Shown here: in pieces, positions 7,770-16,164 of the stretch | Layout: each line of letters begins with the position of its first letter | Position numbering within the stretch: the stretch's first letter is position 1 | Assembly: GCF_002973525.1 (NCBI RefSeq) | Contig: NZ_PVEN01000017.1 | Span: 105,877-169,876, forward strand | Origin: Paraburkholderia sp. BL21I4N1 | GTDB lineage: Bacteria > Pseudomonadota > Gammaproteobacteria > Burkholderiales > Burkholderiaceae | Direction: 5' to 3' | DNA length: 64,000 bases | Position numbers and translations under genes: made by a program | Notes under the pieces: model-generated | Seen by the model: only the letters and a program-made list of their open reading frames with translations | Database searches by the model: none | Told to the model about the DNA's origin: nothing

Positions 7770-8894
7770 ATGACCAGCCCCGCATTCATTACCTGGCCCG
7801 AAGCCGATGGCCCTCGCACCGCGCGTTGGCGCTCCGAAGCGGCCGTGCCGCCGCCCAAACGCGTGGTCGTCGCCGACGATCGCACCACCGCCGACTCGGC
7901 TTACCGCCTCGCGTGCGAAGGCACGGCGCTGCTCTGGAACGGCGACTTCCAGAATGCCCGCCAATTGCTGCAGGCCGTCACCCGACGGCTGGAGCGCAAA
8001 CCGCGCAAACAAGGTGAAACGCCGATCGACGCATTCAACCTGCATCGGCAGTCGCAGTCGCAACGCGCGCGCACGCTCGGCATGATCCTGATTCCGCTCG
8101 ACGCCGCGTACGCCATTCCGCTGCGCCGCGCGCCCGAAGTGCTACAGGCGTGCGTCGAAACCTACGGGCCGGCGAACGATGAGGCATCGGTCGTATCGCT
8201 GCGCGAATTGCTCGGTCTGATCGGCGCGCACGAGTGGCGCAAGAAGGGCGTCGAGATTCCCGCGCTCGGCGAGCGGATTCATCCGCATTACGGCGTGTTC
8301 TCGCCGGTGCGTGGCGAATATGTGGATCTTGTCGCACGCACGCCGCTGCCGTCGCTGAACAAGGCGTTCGATATCGGCACCGGCACTGGCGTGTTGGCCG
8401 CGTTGCTCGCCAGACGTGGCGTGAAGAAAATCGTCGCGACCGATCAGGATCCGCGCGCGCTCGACTGCGCGCGCGAGAATCTCACGCGTCTCGGTTATGA
8501 CCAGCAGGTCGAGGTCGTGAAGGCCGATCTGTTTCCGGAGGGACGCGCGCCGCTGGTCGTCTGTAATCCGCCGTGGGTGCCGGCGCGGCCCGCGTCGCCG
8601 ATCGAATATGCCGTCTACGATCCGGATAGCCGTATGCTGCTCGGTTTCCTGAATGGCCTGGCCGCGCATCTGTCGCCGGGCGGCGAGGGCTGGCTGATCC
8701 TGTCGGACTTCGCCGAGCATCTCGGGCTGCGTTCGCGTGAATGGCTGCTCGACGCGATCGACAAGGCAGGGTTGACGGTGGTAGGACGTGAGGATATTCG
8801 TCCGCGGCATCCGAAATCGACCGATGAGACCGACGCGCTTCACGCAGCGCGTGTGGCCGAGTTGACTTCGCTGTGGCGGTTGAAGGCGCGTTAA
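7770..8894 (+). CDS. Class I SAM-dependent methyltransferase, HemK/RlmG-like small-domain type
   Basis: A 374-residue protein. Residues 1-190 form an N-terminal domain of unknown role. The methyltransferase fold follows, with SAM motif I at DIGTGTG (residues 201-207), an acidic loop at TDQDPRALDCARENL, and the catalytic NPPW motif at residues 266-269. An NPPY/NPPW motif usually means methylation of a planar nitrogen, as in Gln, adenine or guanine. The substrate is not evident; it is not the release-factor enzyme, which is present separately at 23696-24544. It stands alone, with a modest hairpin after the stop. Confidence 0.85.
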   Translation: MTSPAFITWPEADGPRTARWRSEAAVPPPKRVVVADDRTTADSAYRLACEGTALLWNGDFQNARQLLQAVTRRLERKPRKQGETPIDAFNLHRQSQSQRARTLGMILIPLDAAYAIPLRRAPEVLQACVETYGPANDEASVVSLRELLGLIGAHEWRKKGVEIPALGERIHPHYGVFSPVRGEYVDLVARTPLPSLNKAFDIGTGTGVLAALLARRGVKKIVATDQDPRALDCARENLTRLGYDQQVEVVKADLFPEGRAPLVVCNPPWVPARPASPIEYAVYDPDSRMLLGFLNGLAAHLSPGGEGWLILSDFAEHLGLRSREWLLDAIDKAGLTVVGREDIRPRHPKSTDETDALHAARVAELTSLWRLKAR

Positions 8895-8920
8895 GCTGAG
8901 CGCCAGGTGATGGGCTGGAG

Positions 8921-8957
8921 CGCCGCGCGTTGGTTAGTCCGACACGCGGCGTTTTCT
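8921..8957 (+). terminator. Probable terminator after the methyltransferase gene
   Basis: CGCCGCG at 8921-8927 pairs with CGCGGCG at 8945-8951, followed by TTTTCTTTC. The 17-base loop is long, so confidence is moderate. It lies between two convergent genes. Confidence 0.5.
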
Positions 8958-8965
8958 TTCGAGCG

Positions 8966-10306
8966 TCACGCAGCCGGCGGTTGCGATGCGCCTGAGGCAT
9001 CCGTCGTACCCGCCGCATTCAACCCGGCACCCGCCGCAAGATACGCGAGCGCGCCGCGCCCCGCTACCAGCCCGCTAGCAAAGCACGCCGTCAACAGATA
9101 ACCGCCGGTCGGCGCTTCCCAATCGAGCATCTCGCCCGCGCAAAACGCGCCCGGCAATGGCTTGAGCATCAGATGCGCGTCGAGCGCTTCGAACGGAATG
9201 CCGCCTGCCGTACTGATCGCTTCGGCGATCGGTCGCGCGCGGGTGAGCCGCACGGGCAGCGCCTTGATCGCATGCGCCAGCCGGTTCGAATCCGCGAAGG
9301 TCTCCTTCGACAGCATCTCGTGCAGCAGCGCGAGTTTGACCCCGCCGATCCCGATTCGCCCTTGCAGATGGCTCGACATCGAACGCGAGCCGCGCGGCCG
9401 CGTGACTTCCGCGATGACTCGCTCCAAAGGCAAGCCCGGCGCCAGATCTAGCGCGATCGTCACGTCGCCGTCAGCCAGAATCCGCTCGCGAATCGCCGCC
9501 GACAACGCGTAAATCAGGCTCCCTTCAAGGCCCGTTTCGGTCAGAAGTATTTCACCTTGTCGATTGTGGACATTTTTGTCTATATCGGTGAGGGAAATGG
9601 CGATCGACTTGACCGGTCGTCCCGCGAAACGCTCGCGCAGATACGGGCTCCAATCGGCGTCGAAGCCGCAGTTCGCGGCGCGCAGCGGCGCCACCGGCAC
9701 GTTGCGGGCGCTCATCAGCGACACCCAGGCGGCGTCGGATCCGAGACGCGGCCAGCTTGCGCCGCCGAGCGCGAAGACGACCGCATCGTAGGTTACGCGT
9801 TGCTCGCCGTCGGGTGTCGTGAACCGTAGCATCTGCGTGCTGGATTGACTCGCAGCGGCAGTTGCAACACCGTCTTCGCTATCCCAACCGACCCACTTGT
9901 GGCGCATGTGAAAACGCACCCCGGTCTCTCTCAGCCGATGCAGCCACGCACGCAGCATCGGCGCGGCTTTCATGTCGGTGGGGAAGACGCGTCCTGAACT
10001 GCCGACAAACGTCTCGACGCCCAGCCCTTTCAGCCAGGCCCGCAGCGCGTCGGGACCGAACGCATCCAGCAGCGGCGCGATCTGCTGACGGCGCGAGCCA
10101 TAGCGGCCGAGAAACGGCTCGAGCGCCTCGGAATGCGTGATGTTCATGCCGCCTTTGCCCGCCATCAGGAATTTGCGGCCGACGGACGGCATCGCGTCGT
10201 AGACGTCGACTTGCACGCCATGGCTGGCGAGCGCCTCGGCGGCCATCAAGCCGGCGGGGCCGCCGCCGATCACGGCGACGCGGGCGGAATCAAGGGAAGA
10301 GGGCAT
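8966..10306 (-). CDS. BaiN/HI0933-family FAD-dependent oxidoreductase (YhiN-like flavoprotein)
   Basis: A 446-residue flavoprotein of the HI0933/YhiN (TIGR00275) family. It shows the N-terminal dinucleotide fold VAVIGGGPAGLMAAEALA, the family signature GRKFLMAGKGGMNITHSE, and the C-terminal FAD-binding stretch GAFCAGEMLDWEAPTGGYLLTACFASG. The substrate is unknown. The ATG at 10306 starts just before the FAD motif; an in-frame start 21 residues earlier adds only basic, non-family sequence. Residues about 241-253 (TDIDKNVHNRQGE) are encoded by a copy of a 33-bp repeat that also occurs outside genes, making a low-GC patch in the coding frame. The frame is intact. Confidence 0.9.
   Translation of the reverse strand: MPSSLDSARVAVIGGGPAGLMAAEALASHGVQVDVYDAMPSVGRKFLMAGKGGMNITHSEALEPFLGRYGSRRQQIAPLLDAFGPDALRAWLKGLGVETFVGSSGRVFPTDMKAAPMLRAWLHRLRETGVRFHMRHKWVGWDSEDGVATAAASQSSTQMLRFTTPDGEQRVTYDAVVFALGGASWPRLGSDAAWVSLMSARNVPVAPLRAANCGFDADWSPYLRERFAGRPVKSIAISLTDIDKNVHNRQGEILLTETGLEGSLIYALSAAIRERILADGDVTIALDLAPGLPLERVIAEVTRPRGSRSMSSHLQGRIGIGGVKLALLHEMLSKETFADSNRLAHAIKALPVRLTRARPIAEAISTAGGIPFEALDAHLMLKPLPGAFCAGEMLDWEAPTGGYLLTACFASGLVAGRGALAYLAAGAGLNAAGTTDASGASQPPAA
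9551..9583. repeat. 33-bp dispersed repeat, copy inside the flavoprotein gene
   Basis: It matches 7554-7586 at 32 of 33 bases but lies in frame within the 8966-10306 coding region. It contains TGGACA-N4-TGTCTA, which is palindromic apart from one base pair. Confidence 0.75.
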
Positions 10307-10681
10307 GCGGTCCTGCGGATGAGCGGAGAGGCGGTGCGGAGCCCGGCGGCGAAAGACGAGGCGAACCAAGCAGCGCGAAGGTCGCTATTTTCACACCGTG
10401 GGCAGTGTTGGGCAAACACACGGACAAGCGGGCGGGCCGAAAAAAGCTGGCTTCAGGCGCATCCGGATCAGCTCGATTGGCGCTCGCCGCTTTGCTGTTC
10501 GACCGCGCGACCTATACTTTTCAAACACCATCCATTGGGCGCCGTTCGCGTCGTTCCTCGTCAAACAAGGCCTCCCACTTGCCGCCTAGCGCCGCGCTCG
10601 CCGCCGCGTATGGCCAGTGACATGGTTAGCGCATGCGACCGCACAGACGGATAGGTGAACGTATGCACCAAGGAGACTGCC
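10307..10681. other. Intergenic region between the flavoprotein and the DUF1059 gene
   Basis: No convincing gene is visible in these 375 bp. It holds the upstream region of both divergent genes. TATACT at 10513-10518 could be a -10 box for the rightward gene, but no well-spaced -35 box accompanies it. Confidence 0.4.
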
Positions 10682-10891
10682 ATGACCCGCAAATATATCG
10701 ACTGCCGGGAGTTCCCGAGCGAAATGAATTGCACCGTTGCCCTGTCCGCCGACTCAGAGAGCGAATTGCTCGACGCCGCCGTGCAGCACGCGGTCACTGT
10801 CCATCAACACACGGATTCGCCGGAGTTGCGTGCGCAACTGAAGACGCTGTTTCATGAAGGCACGCCACCGGTCGAGGCGCCGCGCGCTTGA
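10682..10891 (+). CDS. DUF1059 domain small protein
   Basis: A 69-residue protein beginning MTRKYIDCREFPSEMNCTV, with the two conserved Cys residues of DUF1059 and the stretch LLDAAVQHAVTVH. The function of the family is unknown. The ATG at 10682 has AAGGAGACTGCC upstream, an excellent ribosome site, and begins the domain; a longer in-frame start at 10655 lacks this. It appears monocistronic. Confidence 0.85.
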   Translation: MTRKYIDCREFPSEMNCTVALSADSESELLDAAVQHAVTVHQHTDSPELRAQLKTLFHEGTPPVEAPRA

Positions 10892-10965
10892 ATGCCGGCG
10901 TCCGGACCGACCCGCACGAGCGGTGCATTGCCGCCCGCTCGCTCGGATCGCCGTATTTTTATTTT

Positions 10966-11286
10966 CTAGCCGGGATAAGCCTCGTCCACCTTCAATCCCG
11001 CCAGCTTGAAAATGACCCTTAGCGTCTGCGGTTTGATATCGCGGCGCGACGCGAGCGTCGTCATCACGAAGTCGAGCACTTTCGCGTACTTGAGCATCGT
11101 CAGGCAGGTTTCCATGTCGACGCTGCCGTCGCGCATGACTTCGGCCAGGCGCAGCATTTCCGTGGAGATGTCGCGGGCCATCTCCAGTTCGAGCTGCTGT
11201 TTTTCGGACCAGGCCGGGGTGGCGATCAGCTTCGCCAGCATTTCCTGAAACTTCTGTTCGACGTTTCCGTTGGGTACCGTATCCAT
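10966..11286 (-). CDS. Conserved small protein of unknown function
   Basis: A 106-residue, soluble, largely helical protein rich in Met, Leu, Glu and Lys (for example KFQEMLAKLIATPAWSEKQQLELEMARDI is one amphipathic helical region). There is no signal peptide or membrane segment, and I do not recognise the family. The ATG has GAGGCAGC upstream. Codon use fits the host, which supports a real gene. Confidence 0.7.
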   Translation of the reverse strand: MDTVPNGNVEQKFQEMLAKLIATPAWSEKQQLELEMARDISTEMLRLAEVMRDGSVDMETCLTMLKYAKVLDFVMTTLASRRDIKPQTLRVIFKLAGLKVDEAYPG

Positions 11287-11685
11287 TGCTGCCTCTTCTA
11301 TTATCCGAGCACGCGTCCAGTCGAGATCACGGCGCGCTGCTGGTTACGTAACGTTCGGCCCGTGTTCCGGGACCGTCCTCCCCACATGCATTCGGTTTGC
11401 GTGATCGAAGCCACGTCCGGCAGCTCGTTGTTATCGGCGATACGGCCTGCCTGCTTGGTCGAAACGCCATGACAGCCGGTTTTTGCGTCACCCTGGAAAC
11501 GTCCTGCGTGGTCTTAAACGAGCAGGAACCGTTCCAGCTTTTTGCCTTTTCTTGCATGATTTGCGCCACCCTTCGGTGAGTCGGCGGCACTTTGGGTAAA
11601 CTGGCAGCAACTTTTCCCTTTTTCCGTCGCCTGTCGCACGTTCGCCGTGCAATCGATGGCGGTTCCCCGTAAGCGGTCCCCCAAG
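11287..11685. other. Intergenic region without an evident gene
   Basis: About 400 bp between divergent genes. A 60-codon open frame at 11397-11579 has no ribosome site and no recognisable domain, and I do not call it. No strong promoter pair is visible. Confidence 0.4.
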
Positions 11686-12528
11686 ATGTCCAGCAAAACC
11701 CACGAAATCCGTCCGAATCAGTCCATCGAGCTGCTGAAGGAGCTCCATATCCTTACGCGCGACGGCAAGATGAATCAGGACAGCCGGCGCAAGCTCAAGC
11801 AGGTCTACCACCTGTTTCAGTTCATCGAGCCATTGCTGAAGGAGCGCAAGGACGATCAGGGCGCCGTGACGCTGGTCGACCACGGCGCGGGCAAGTCATA
11901 CCTAGGTTTTATTCTGTACGACCTTTTCTTCAAGGAGTTTCAGGATGCCGCGGGTGGGGCTTCGCACATATACGGTATCGAAGCGCGCGAGGACCTGGTC
12001 GCCAAATCCGAGGAACTGGCCGTCCGGCTGGGCTTCACGGGTATGTCGTTCCTGAACCTCTCGGTTGCGGAGTCGATCACGTCCGATCGCTTGCCCGAGC
12101 GTATCGACATCGTGACGGCGCTGCATGCCTGCAACACCGCCACCGACGACGCGATCCGCTTCGCGCTGCGCAAGCAGGCGAAGAACATCGTGGTCGTGCC
12201 GTGCTGTCAGGCCGAAGTGGCAGGGGTGTTGAAGCAGAACAAGGGTAAGTCGCTGGGGAACGCGCTGACGGAAATCTGGCGGCATCCGCTGCATACGCGC
12301 GAGTTCGGCAGCCAGATCACGAATGTGCTGCGCTGTTTGCAGCTCGAGGCGCACGGCTATCAGGTCAGCGTGACCGAACTGGTCGGCTGGGAGCATTCAA
12401 TGAAAAACGAACTCATCGTCGCCCAGTACAAAGATCTGCCGAGACGGCGTCCGGCCGAGCGGCTCAACGAGGTGATGGAAACGCTGGGGATCGAGGAACT
12501 GAAAGAGCGGTTTTTTGTGTCCACCTGA
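11686..12528 (+). CDS. SAM-dependent methyltransferase of the Methyltransf_32 type
   Basis: About 280 residues. The SAM-binding motif is VDHGAGKSYLGFIL, followed by an acidic GIEAREDL loop and the stretch VTALHACNTATDDAIRFALRK. A VVPCCQAEV segment with paired Cys follows. These are features of PF13679, the family that includes RRNAD1/METTL25-like proteins. The substrate is unknown, possibly RNA. Three in-frame starts are possible: GTG 11647, ATG 11656 and ATG 11686. None has a strong ribosome site; I chose the last because the N-terminal conserved block MSSKTHEIRPNQSIELLKEL starts there. Confidence 0.82.
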   Translation: MSSKTHEIRPNQSIELLKELHILTRDGKMNQDSRRKLKQVYHLFQFIEPLLKERKDDQGAVTLVDHGAGKSYLGFILYDLFFKEFQDAAGGASHIYGIEAREDLVAKSEELAVRLGFTGMSFLNLSVAESITSDRLPERIDIVTALHACNTATDDAIRFALRKQAKNIVVVPCCQAEVAGVLKQNKGKSLGNALTEIWRHPLHTREFGSQITNVLRCLQLEAHGYQVSVTELVGWEHSMKNELIVAQYKDLPRRRPAERLNEVMETLGIEELKERFFVST

Positions 12529-12563
12529 TTTCGTCGTGGTCTGCCGCTGAACCGTTGCGTCGA

Positions 12564-13118
12564 TTAATGCTTCAGGAGCGCGTTCCAACCGGCCAGGCCG
12601 ATTCTCCGGAGCGTTTCCTGGTTGCGCTCGTAAATGGCTTCCGCGTCGGGAAAAGCCTGGACCGCCCGCTCGATGCTGTCTTCACGCAACAGGTGAAAGA
12701 TCGGATACGGTGCCCGGTTCGTATAGTTCTCGATCTCGTCGGGTTCGCTGCCTTCGAACTGATAAAAAGGATGAAAGCTGGCGATCTGAATCACGCCTTC
12801 CAGACGAAGCTGCTTGATCATCCGTTCGGCGAAAAACAGGCCGTCGTTGTAGTCGAGAAAGTCGCCGAGCGCATTGGGAACGATCAGCAGCGTGGTATCC
12901 ACCGCGTTCGGATCGGCGGCGACCAGGGTTTGAAGCTCGGTTTCCAGATCGGCCAGGACCGCTTCCATGTGCGTCGCATCGCTGACGGCATAGCGAATCT
13001 GGCCTTTCACGTGCACCGCCTTCGCAAACGGACAGAGATTCAGTCCGATCACCGCTTCGGTGAGCCAATGGCGGGTCGCGGCGATGACGGCGTCGTGGGA
13101 TTCGGCGGGCAACGGCAT
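12564..13118 (-). CDS. DUF1415 family protein
   Basis: A 184-residue protein with the DUF1415 signatures HWLTEAVIGLNLCPFAK near the N terminus and ASFHPFYQFEG in the C-terminal half. The function is unknown; the conserved Cys in NLCPFA and the His/Phe-rich motif suggest an enzymatic or ligand-binding pocket, which is inference. The ATG at 13118 starts the domain; a longer in-frame reading adds non-conserved residues. It is convergent with the methyltransferase gene and is followed upstream on the same strand by a TetR gene. Confidence 0.88.
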   Translation of the reverse strand: MPLPAESHDAVIAATRHWLTEAVIGLNLCPFAKAVHVKGQIRYAVSDATHMEAVLADLETELQTLVAADPNAVDTTLLIVPNALGDFLDYNDGLFFAERMIKQLRLEGVIQIASFHPFYQFEGSEPDEIENYTNRAPYPIFHLLREDSIERAVQAFPDAEAIYERNQETLRRIGLAGWNALLKH

Positions 13119-13182
13119 AACAAATAAAGCGAGACGAAAGCGCCATTCTAACGGGACCGACCGGCACGAATGCCGATCCACC

Positions 13183-13824
13183 TCAGCCCGCGGCCGCCGC
13201 GCCGCAAGCCGCTGCGATCAACAGCGCCGCCGCCTTCGGCGCGGCCAGAATCGGCCCGCATCCCGGCCCATAAGTCTGGCTGGCCGCGTACACGCCTTCA
13301 ATCATCAACCCAAGCGCGTTGGCGAGCGCCACCGGATCGTCAGCGCCGGCTTCGGTCGCGAGGCCGGTCAACCGTGCCATCAGCCGCGCCTTGTTGTCAT
13401 ACACGAACTGCCGCGCCTGATGCGCGACGTCCGGAAACTCTACCGATATATTGACGAACGGACAGCCGCGATAGTCGTCGCTCGAAGCGCGCACCGCGAG
13501 GTCGTCGAAATATTGCTGCAACTGCCTGGCGGGCTCGCCCGGATGTTTGGCGAAACTCTTCTCCACGTAGCCGAAGAACTGCTCGTCTCTGCGGTCCAGA
13601 TAAGCCATCACGAGATCATCTTTCGACGAAAACTGGCGATACAAGCTCATCTTGTTGACGCCCGCCCGCTCGACCACCGCGTCCACGCCGACCGTGCGCA
13701 CGCCTTCGCGATAGAACAGTTCGTCCGCGGCGCGCAGCAGATGCTGCTGCGCCTGCGGCCCCGCCGTCTGCGCACTGCGCGCGCGCCGCGCGCCGGTCGC
13801 CTTGGGTGATTCGCTATCGGACAT
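13183..13824 (-). CDS. TetR/AcrR family transcriptional regulator
   Basis: A 213-residue regulator. The helix-turn-helix is at about residues 27-73 (HLLRAADELFYREGVRTVGVDAVV, then NKMSLYRQFSSKDDLVMAYL). The C-terminal domain contains YRGCPFVNISVEFPD, a pattern typical of a large TetR subgroup with an unknown ligand. The divergent MFS gene lies 153 bp away with two palindromes in the shared region, so it most likely represses that transporter and possibly itself. Confidence 0.92.
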   Translation of the reverse strand: MSDSESPKATGARRARSAQTAGPQAQQHLLRAADELFYREGVRTVGVDAVVERAGVNKMSLYRQFSSKDDLVMAYLDRRDEQFFGYVEKSFAKHPGEPARQLQQYFDDLAVRASSDDYRGCPFVNISVEFPDVAHQARQFVYDNKARLMARLTGLATEAGADDPVALANALGLMIEGVYAASQTYGPGCGPILAAPKAAALLIAAACGAAAAG

Positions 13825-13852
13825 GGACTGCCACCTCGATGTAATTGACGTC

Positions 13853-13881
13853 TTGACATGTTACCGAGCAGTAACTAAGAT
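13853..13881 (+). promoter_or_regulatory. Sigma-70 promoter for the MFS gene with an operator in its spacer
   Basis: TTGACA at 13853-13858, a 17-bp spacer and TAAGAT at 13876-13881 make a near-consensus promoter. The palindrome GTTAC (13860-13864) / GTAAC (13871-13875) fills the spacer, a classic position for a TetR-type repressor. Confidence 0.75.
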
Positions 13882-13890
13882 CGCAACTCA

Positions 13891-13910
13891 TTGTGACAGA
13901 TCTGTCACAA
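13891..13910. promoter_or_regulatory. Perfect 20-bp palindrome in the tetR-MFS intergenic region
   Basis: TTGTGACAGATCTGTCACAA is a perfect palindrome starting about where transcription from the promoter at 13853-13881 should begin. It is a strong operator candidate for the divergent TetR protein. The binding is inference. Confidence 0.65.
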
Positions 13911-13977
13911 GTTCTTTACCGAAGTCGTAACAATGCGAGCGATGCGGCCCGTCCGGCCGGCATCGATTGGAGAACCG

Positions 13978-15261
13978 ATGAACTGGGCAGCGAGACTGAT
14001 TGGCGGGCGTTTCCACTACGGCTGGTTGACGGTCGCGGTGGTGTTTCTGGTGTTGCTGGCGGCGGCCGGCACGCGCGCCACGCCGAGCGTGATGATGGTG
14101 CCGCTCGAGCATCAATTCGGCTGGAGCCGCGCGACCATCTCGCTCGCGATCTCGGTGAACATTGCGCTGTTCGGGCTGATGGGCCCGTTCGCGGCGGCCG
14201 CGATGCAGCGTTTTGGCGTGCGTCCCACGCTGCTGGCCGCGCTCGGCACGATGGCGGCGGGCGTGGCGCTGTCGTCGCTGATGACGCATCCGTGGCAGAT
14301 GGTGCTGATCTGGGGCGTGATGGTCGGCGGCTCGACGGGCGTGGCGGCGTTGTCGTTGTCGGCGACGGTGGTGACACGCTGGTTCACCACGCGCCGCGGC
14401 CTCGTGATGGGCATTCTCACGGCCAGTTCGGCCACCGGCCAACTGGTGTTCCTGCCGATGCTGGCCGCTATCGCCGAGCATCACGGTTGGCGTAACGTCG
14501 TGTGGGTCGTGGCAATCGCAGTGGCGATCGTGATTCCGCTGGTCGCGTTTCTGCTGCCCGAACGTCCGGCCGACATGAAGCTGCGCCCGTATGGCGAAGC
14601 GCATGACGCGCCGATCGCCGCCACCGGCAGCAAACAGAATCCGCTCGCCATCGCGTTCGGCACGCTTGCCATGGCGAGCAAGCGGCGCGACTTCTGGCTG
14701 CTGTTCTTCAGCTTTTTCATCTGCGGGGCGAGCACCAACGGCTATGTCGGCACGCACCTGATCGCCATGTGCGGCGACTACGGCATGACGGAAGTGCAGG
14801 GCGCGTCGCTGCTCGCCGCGATGGGCATCTTCGATCTGTTCGGCACGACCTTGTCGGGCTGGCTGTCGGACCGCTTCAATAGCCGGGTGCTGCTGTTCTG
14901 GTATTACGGTCTGCGCGGGTTGTCGCTGATCTATCTGCCGCACGCATTTGGTATCGACTTCTTCGGCTTGCCGCTGTTCGCCGTGTTCTACGGGCTCGAC
15001 TGGATCGCGACCGTGCCGCCGACCGTGCGTCTCGCCACGGACGTCTTCGGCAAGGAATCGGCCCCGGTTGTGTTCGGCTGGGTCGTGGCCGGCCATCAGC
15101 TCGGTGCGGCGTTCGCGGCGCTCGGCGCGGGCATGCTGCGCGCGAGCCTCGGGACTTACACGGTGGCGTCGATGATTTCGGGCGGACTGTGCCTCGTGGC
15201 CGCGTTGATCGTGCTGCGTATCAACCGGCCCGCCAAAGTGCCGGAACCGCAAGTGGTGTGA
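13978..15261 (+). CDS. MFS transporter (monocarboxylate/oxalate-formate antiporter-like)
   Basis: A 427-residue inner-membrane protein with 12 predicted helices in two halves (LTVAVVFLVLLAAAGTRATPSVMMVPLEHQFGWSR at the first). This N terminus resembles OFA/MCT-like MFS_1 transporters. The cytoplasmic loop between helices 2 and 3 is present (FGVRPTLLAALG). The substrate is unknown. ATG 13978 is chosen because FHYGWLTVAV begins the first helix soon after. It is controlled by the divergent TetR gene, judging from the palindromes, so the substrate may be an inducer-like organic acid or a toxic compound. Confidence 0.88.
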   Translation: MNWAARLIGGRFHYGWLTVAVVFLVLLAAAGTRATPSVMMVPLEHQFGWSRATISLAISVNIALFGLMGPFAAAAMQRFGVRPTLLAALGTMAAGVALSSLMTHPWQMVLIWGVMVGGSTGVAALSLSATVVTRWFTTRRGLVMGILTASSATGQLVFLPMLAAIAEHHGWRNVVWVVAIAVAIVIPLVAFLLPERPADMKLRPYGEAHDAPIAATGSKQNPLAIAFGTLAMASKRRDFWLLFFSFFICGASTNGYVGTHLIAMCGDYGMTEVQGASLLAAMGIFDLFGTTLSGWLSDRFNSRVLLFWYYGLRGLSLIYLPHAFGIDFFGLPLFAVFYGLDWIATVPPTVRLATDVFGKESAPVVFGWVVAGHQLGAAFAALGAGMLRASLGTYTVASMISGGLCLVAALIVLRINRPAKVPEPQVV

Positions 15262-15331
15262 GGTTTGAGCGGTGCGGTAAGCCGGCAGGCAGCGAATCGC
15301 GCGCGGCCATGTCCATCGGCATTCACGCTGC

Positions 15332-15354
15332 AACGGCCCTGCGGGGCCGTTTTC
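15332..15354 (+). terminator. Intrinsic terminator after the MFS gene
   Basis: AACGGCCC at 15332-15339 pairs with GGGCCGTT at 15344-15351 around a TGCG tetraloop, followed by TT CG. The T run is short. Confidence 0.6.
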
Positions 15355-15475
15355 GCATTGCAGCCAGCGTGAAAACTAACTGCATACAGGTTGGAGCACG
15401 TGCGCCGAAGCCCGGTTATGCTATGTGGCCCCGGGCAGTCGCCCGTCGATCATGAATTTCGACCGAGAGAAGCGC

Positions 15476-16069
15476 ATGACCAACAAACCCGCCCCTACCG
15501 AAGTTGCCATCCACGAGCTGATTGCAGGCCGCTGGAGCCCGCGCGCGTATTCGAGCGAGCCGGTGAGCCGCGAGCATCTGCACGCCGTGCTGGAGGCGGC
15601 TCGCTGGGCCCCTTCGTCGTATAACGCGCAACCGTGGCGTTTTCTCGTCTTCGATCGCAGTGTCGACGAAGTCTCGTTCAAGAAGGCTTTCGCTACGCTG
15701 GTGCCGTTCAATCAGGGCTGGAATGCGCCGGCGCCGGTGCTGATCGCGGTGACGACGCACACGTTGACCAGCAAGGGCGAAGTGAACCGCTGCGCGCCGT
15801 ACGACGCGGGCGCGGCGGCCATGGCGCTCGTGTTGCAGGCCCATGCGCTCGGCCTCGCCGCGCATCAGATGAGCGGCTTCGATCCGAACGCGTTCCGCAC
15901 GGCTTTCGAATTGCCGAGCGACGTCGACGTGATCTCGATCATTTCGCTCGGTCATTACGGCGAAGTCGACAAGCTCGACCCGGTCCTGCGCGAACGCGAG
16001 AAGTCGGTACGTCAGCGCTTGCCGTTGGCGGATATCGCCTATGGCGGCGCGTGGAAGAAGGCGTTCTGA
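15476..16069 (+). CDS. Nitroreductase family protein
   Basis: A 197-residue FMN-dependent nitroreductase-like enzyme. Conserved elements are RWSPRAYSSEPVS (FMN phosphate region), AARWAPSSYNAQPWRFLVF, and the C-terminal ALGLAAHQMSGFDPNAFR. Family members reduce nitroaromatics, quinones or flavins with NAD(P)H; the physiological substrate here is unknown. ATG 15476 starts the domain and has GAGAG upstream. It sits between two MFS genes and is followed by a terminator. Confidence 0.9.
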   Translation: MTNKPAPTEVAIHELIAGRWSPRAYSSEPVSREHLHAVLEAARWAPSSYNAQPWRFLVFDRSVDEVSFKKAFATLVPFNQGWNAPAPVLIAVTTHTLTSKGEVNRCAPYDAGAAAMALVLQAHALGLAAHQMSGFDPNAFRTAFELPSDVDVISIISLGHYGEVDKLDPVLREREKSVRQRLPLADIAYGGAWKKAF

Positions 16070-16134
16070 GCGGCAGCACGCCTGGGTATCGCGGCTTCCG
16101 TAGAAGTTAAAAGTTAGAGGTTAGAAGCAGTCAT

Positions 16135-16164
16135 AAACGCGCGGCGCCGACCGCGCGTTTTTTA
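16135..16164 (+). terminator. Intrinsic terminator after the nitroreductase gene
   Basis: AAACGCGCGG pairs with CCGCGCGTTT around CGCCGA, ending in a run of T. It overlaps the stop codon of the convergent MFS gene. Confidence 0.8.

Noticed and set aside
7554..9583. CRISPR or long terminal repeat interpretation of the two 33-bp repeats
   Set aside because: Only two copies, 2 kb apart, one within a gene, without spacers or cas genes.
11397..11579. 60-codon open frame in the gap before the Methyltransf_32 gene
   Set aside because: No ribosome site, no domain and no codon bias like the host.
13888..15333. 481-codon minus-strand open frame opposite the MFS gene
   Set aside because: Arg/His/Gln-rich low-information protein antisense to a clear 12-helix transporter; no ribosome site.
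16100..16131. Short GTTA-AAG/GAG direct repeats downstream of the nitroreductase gene
   Set aside because: Three degenerate 7-8 base units, likely chance; no associated element.
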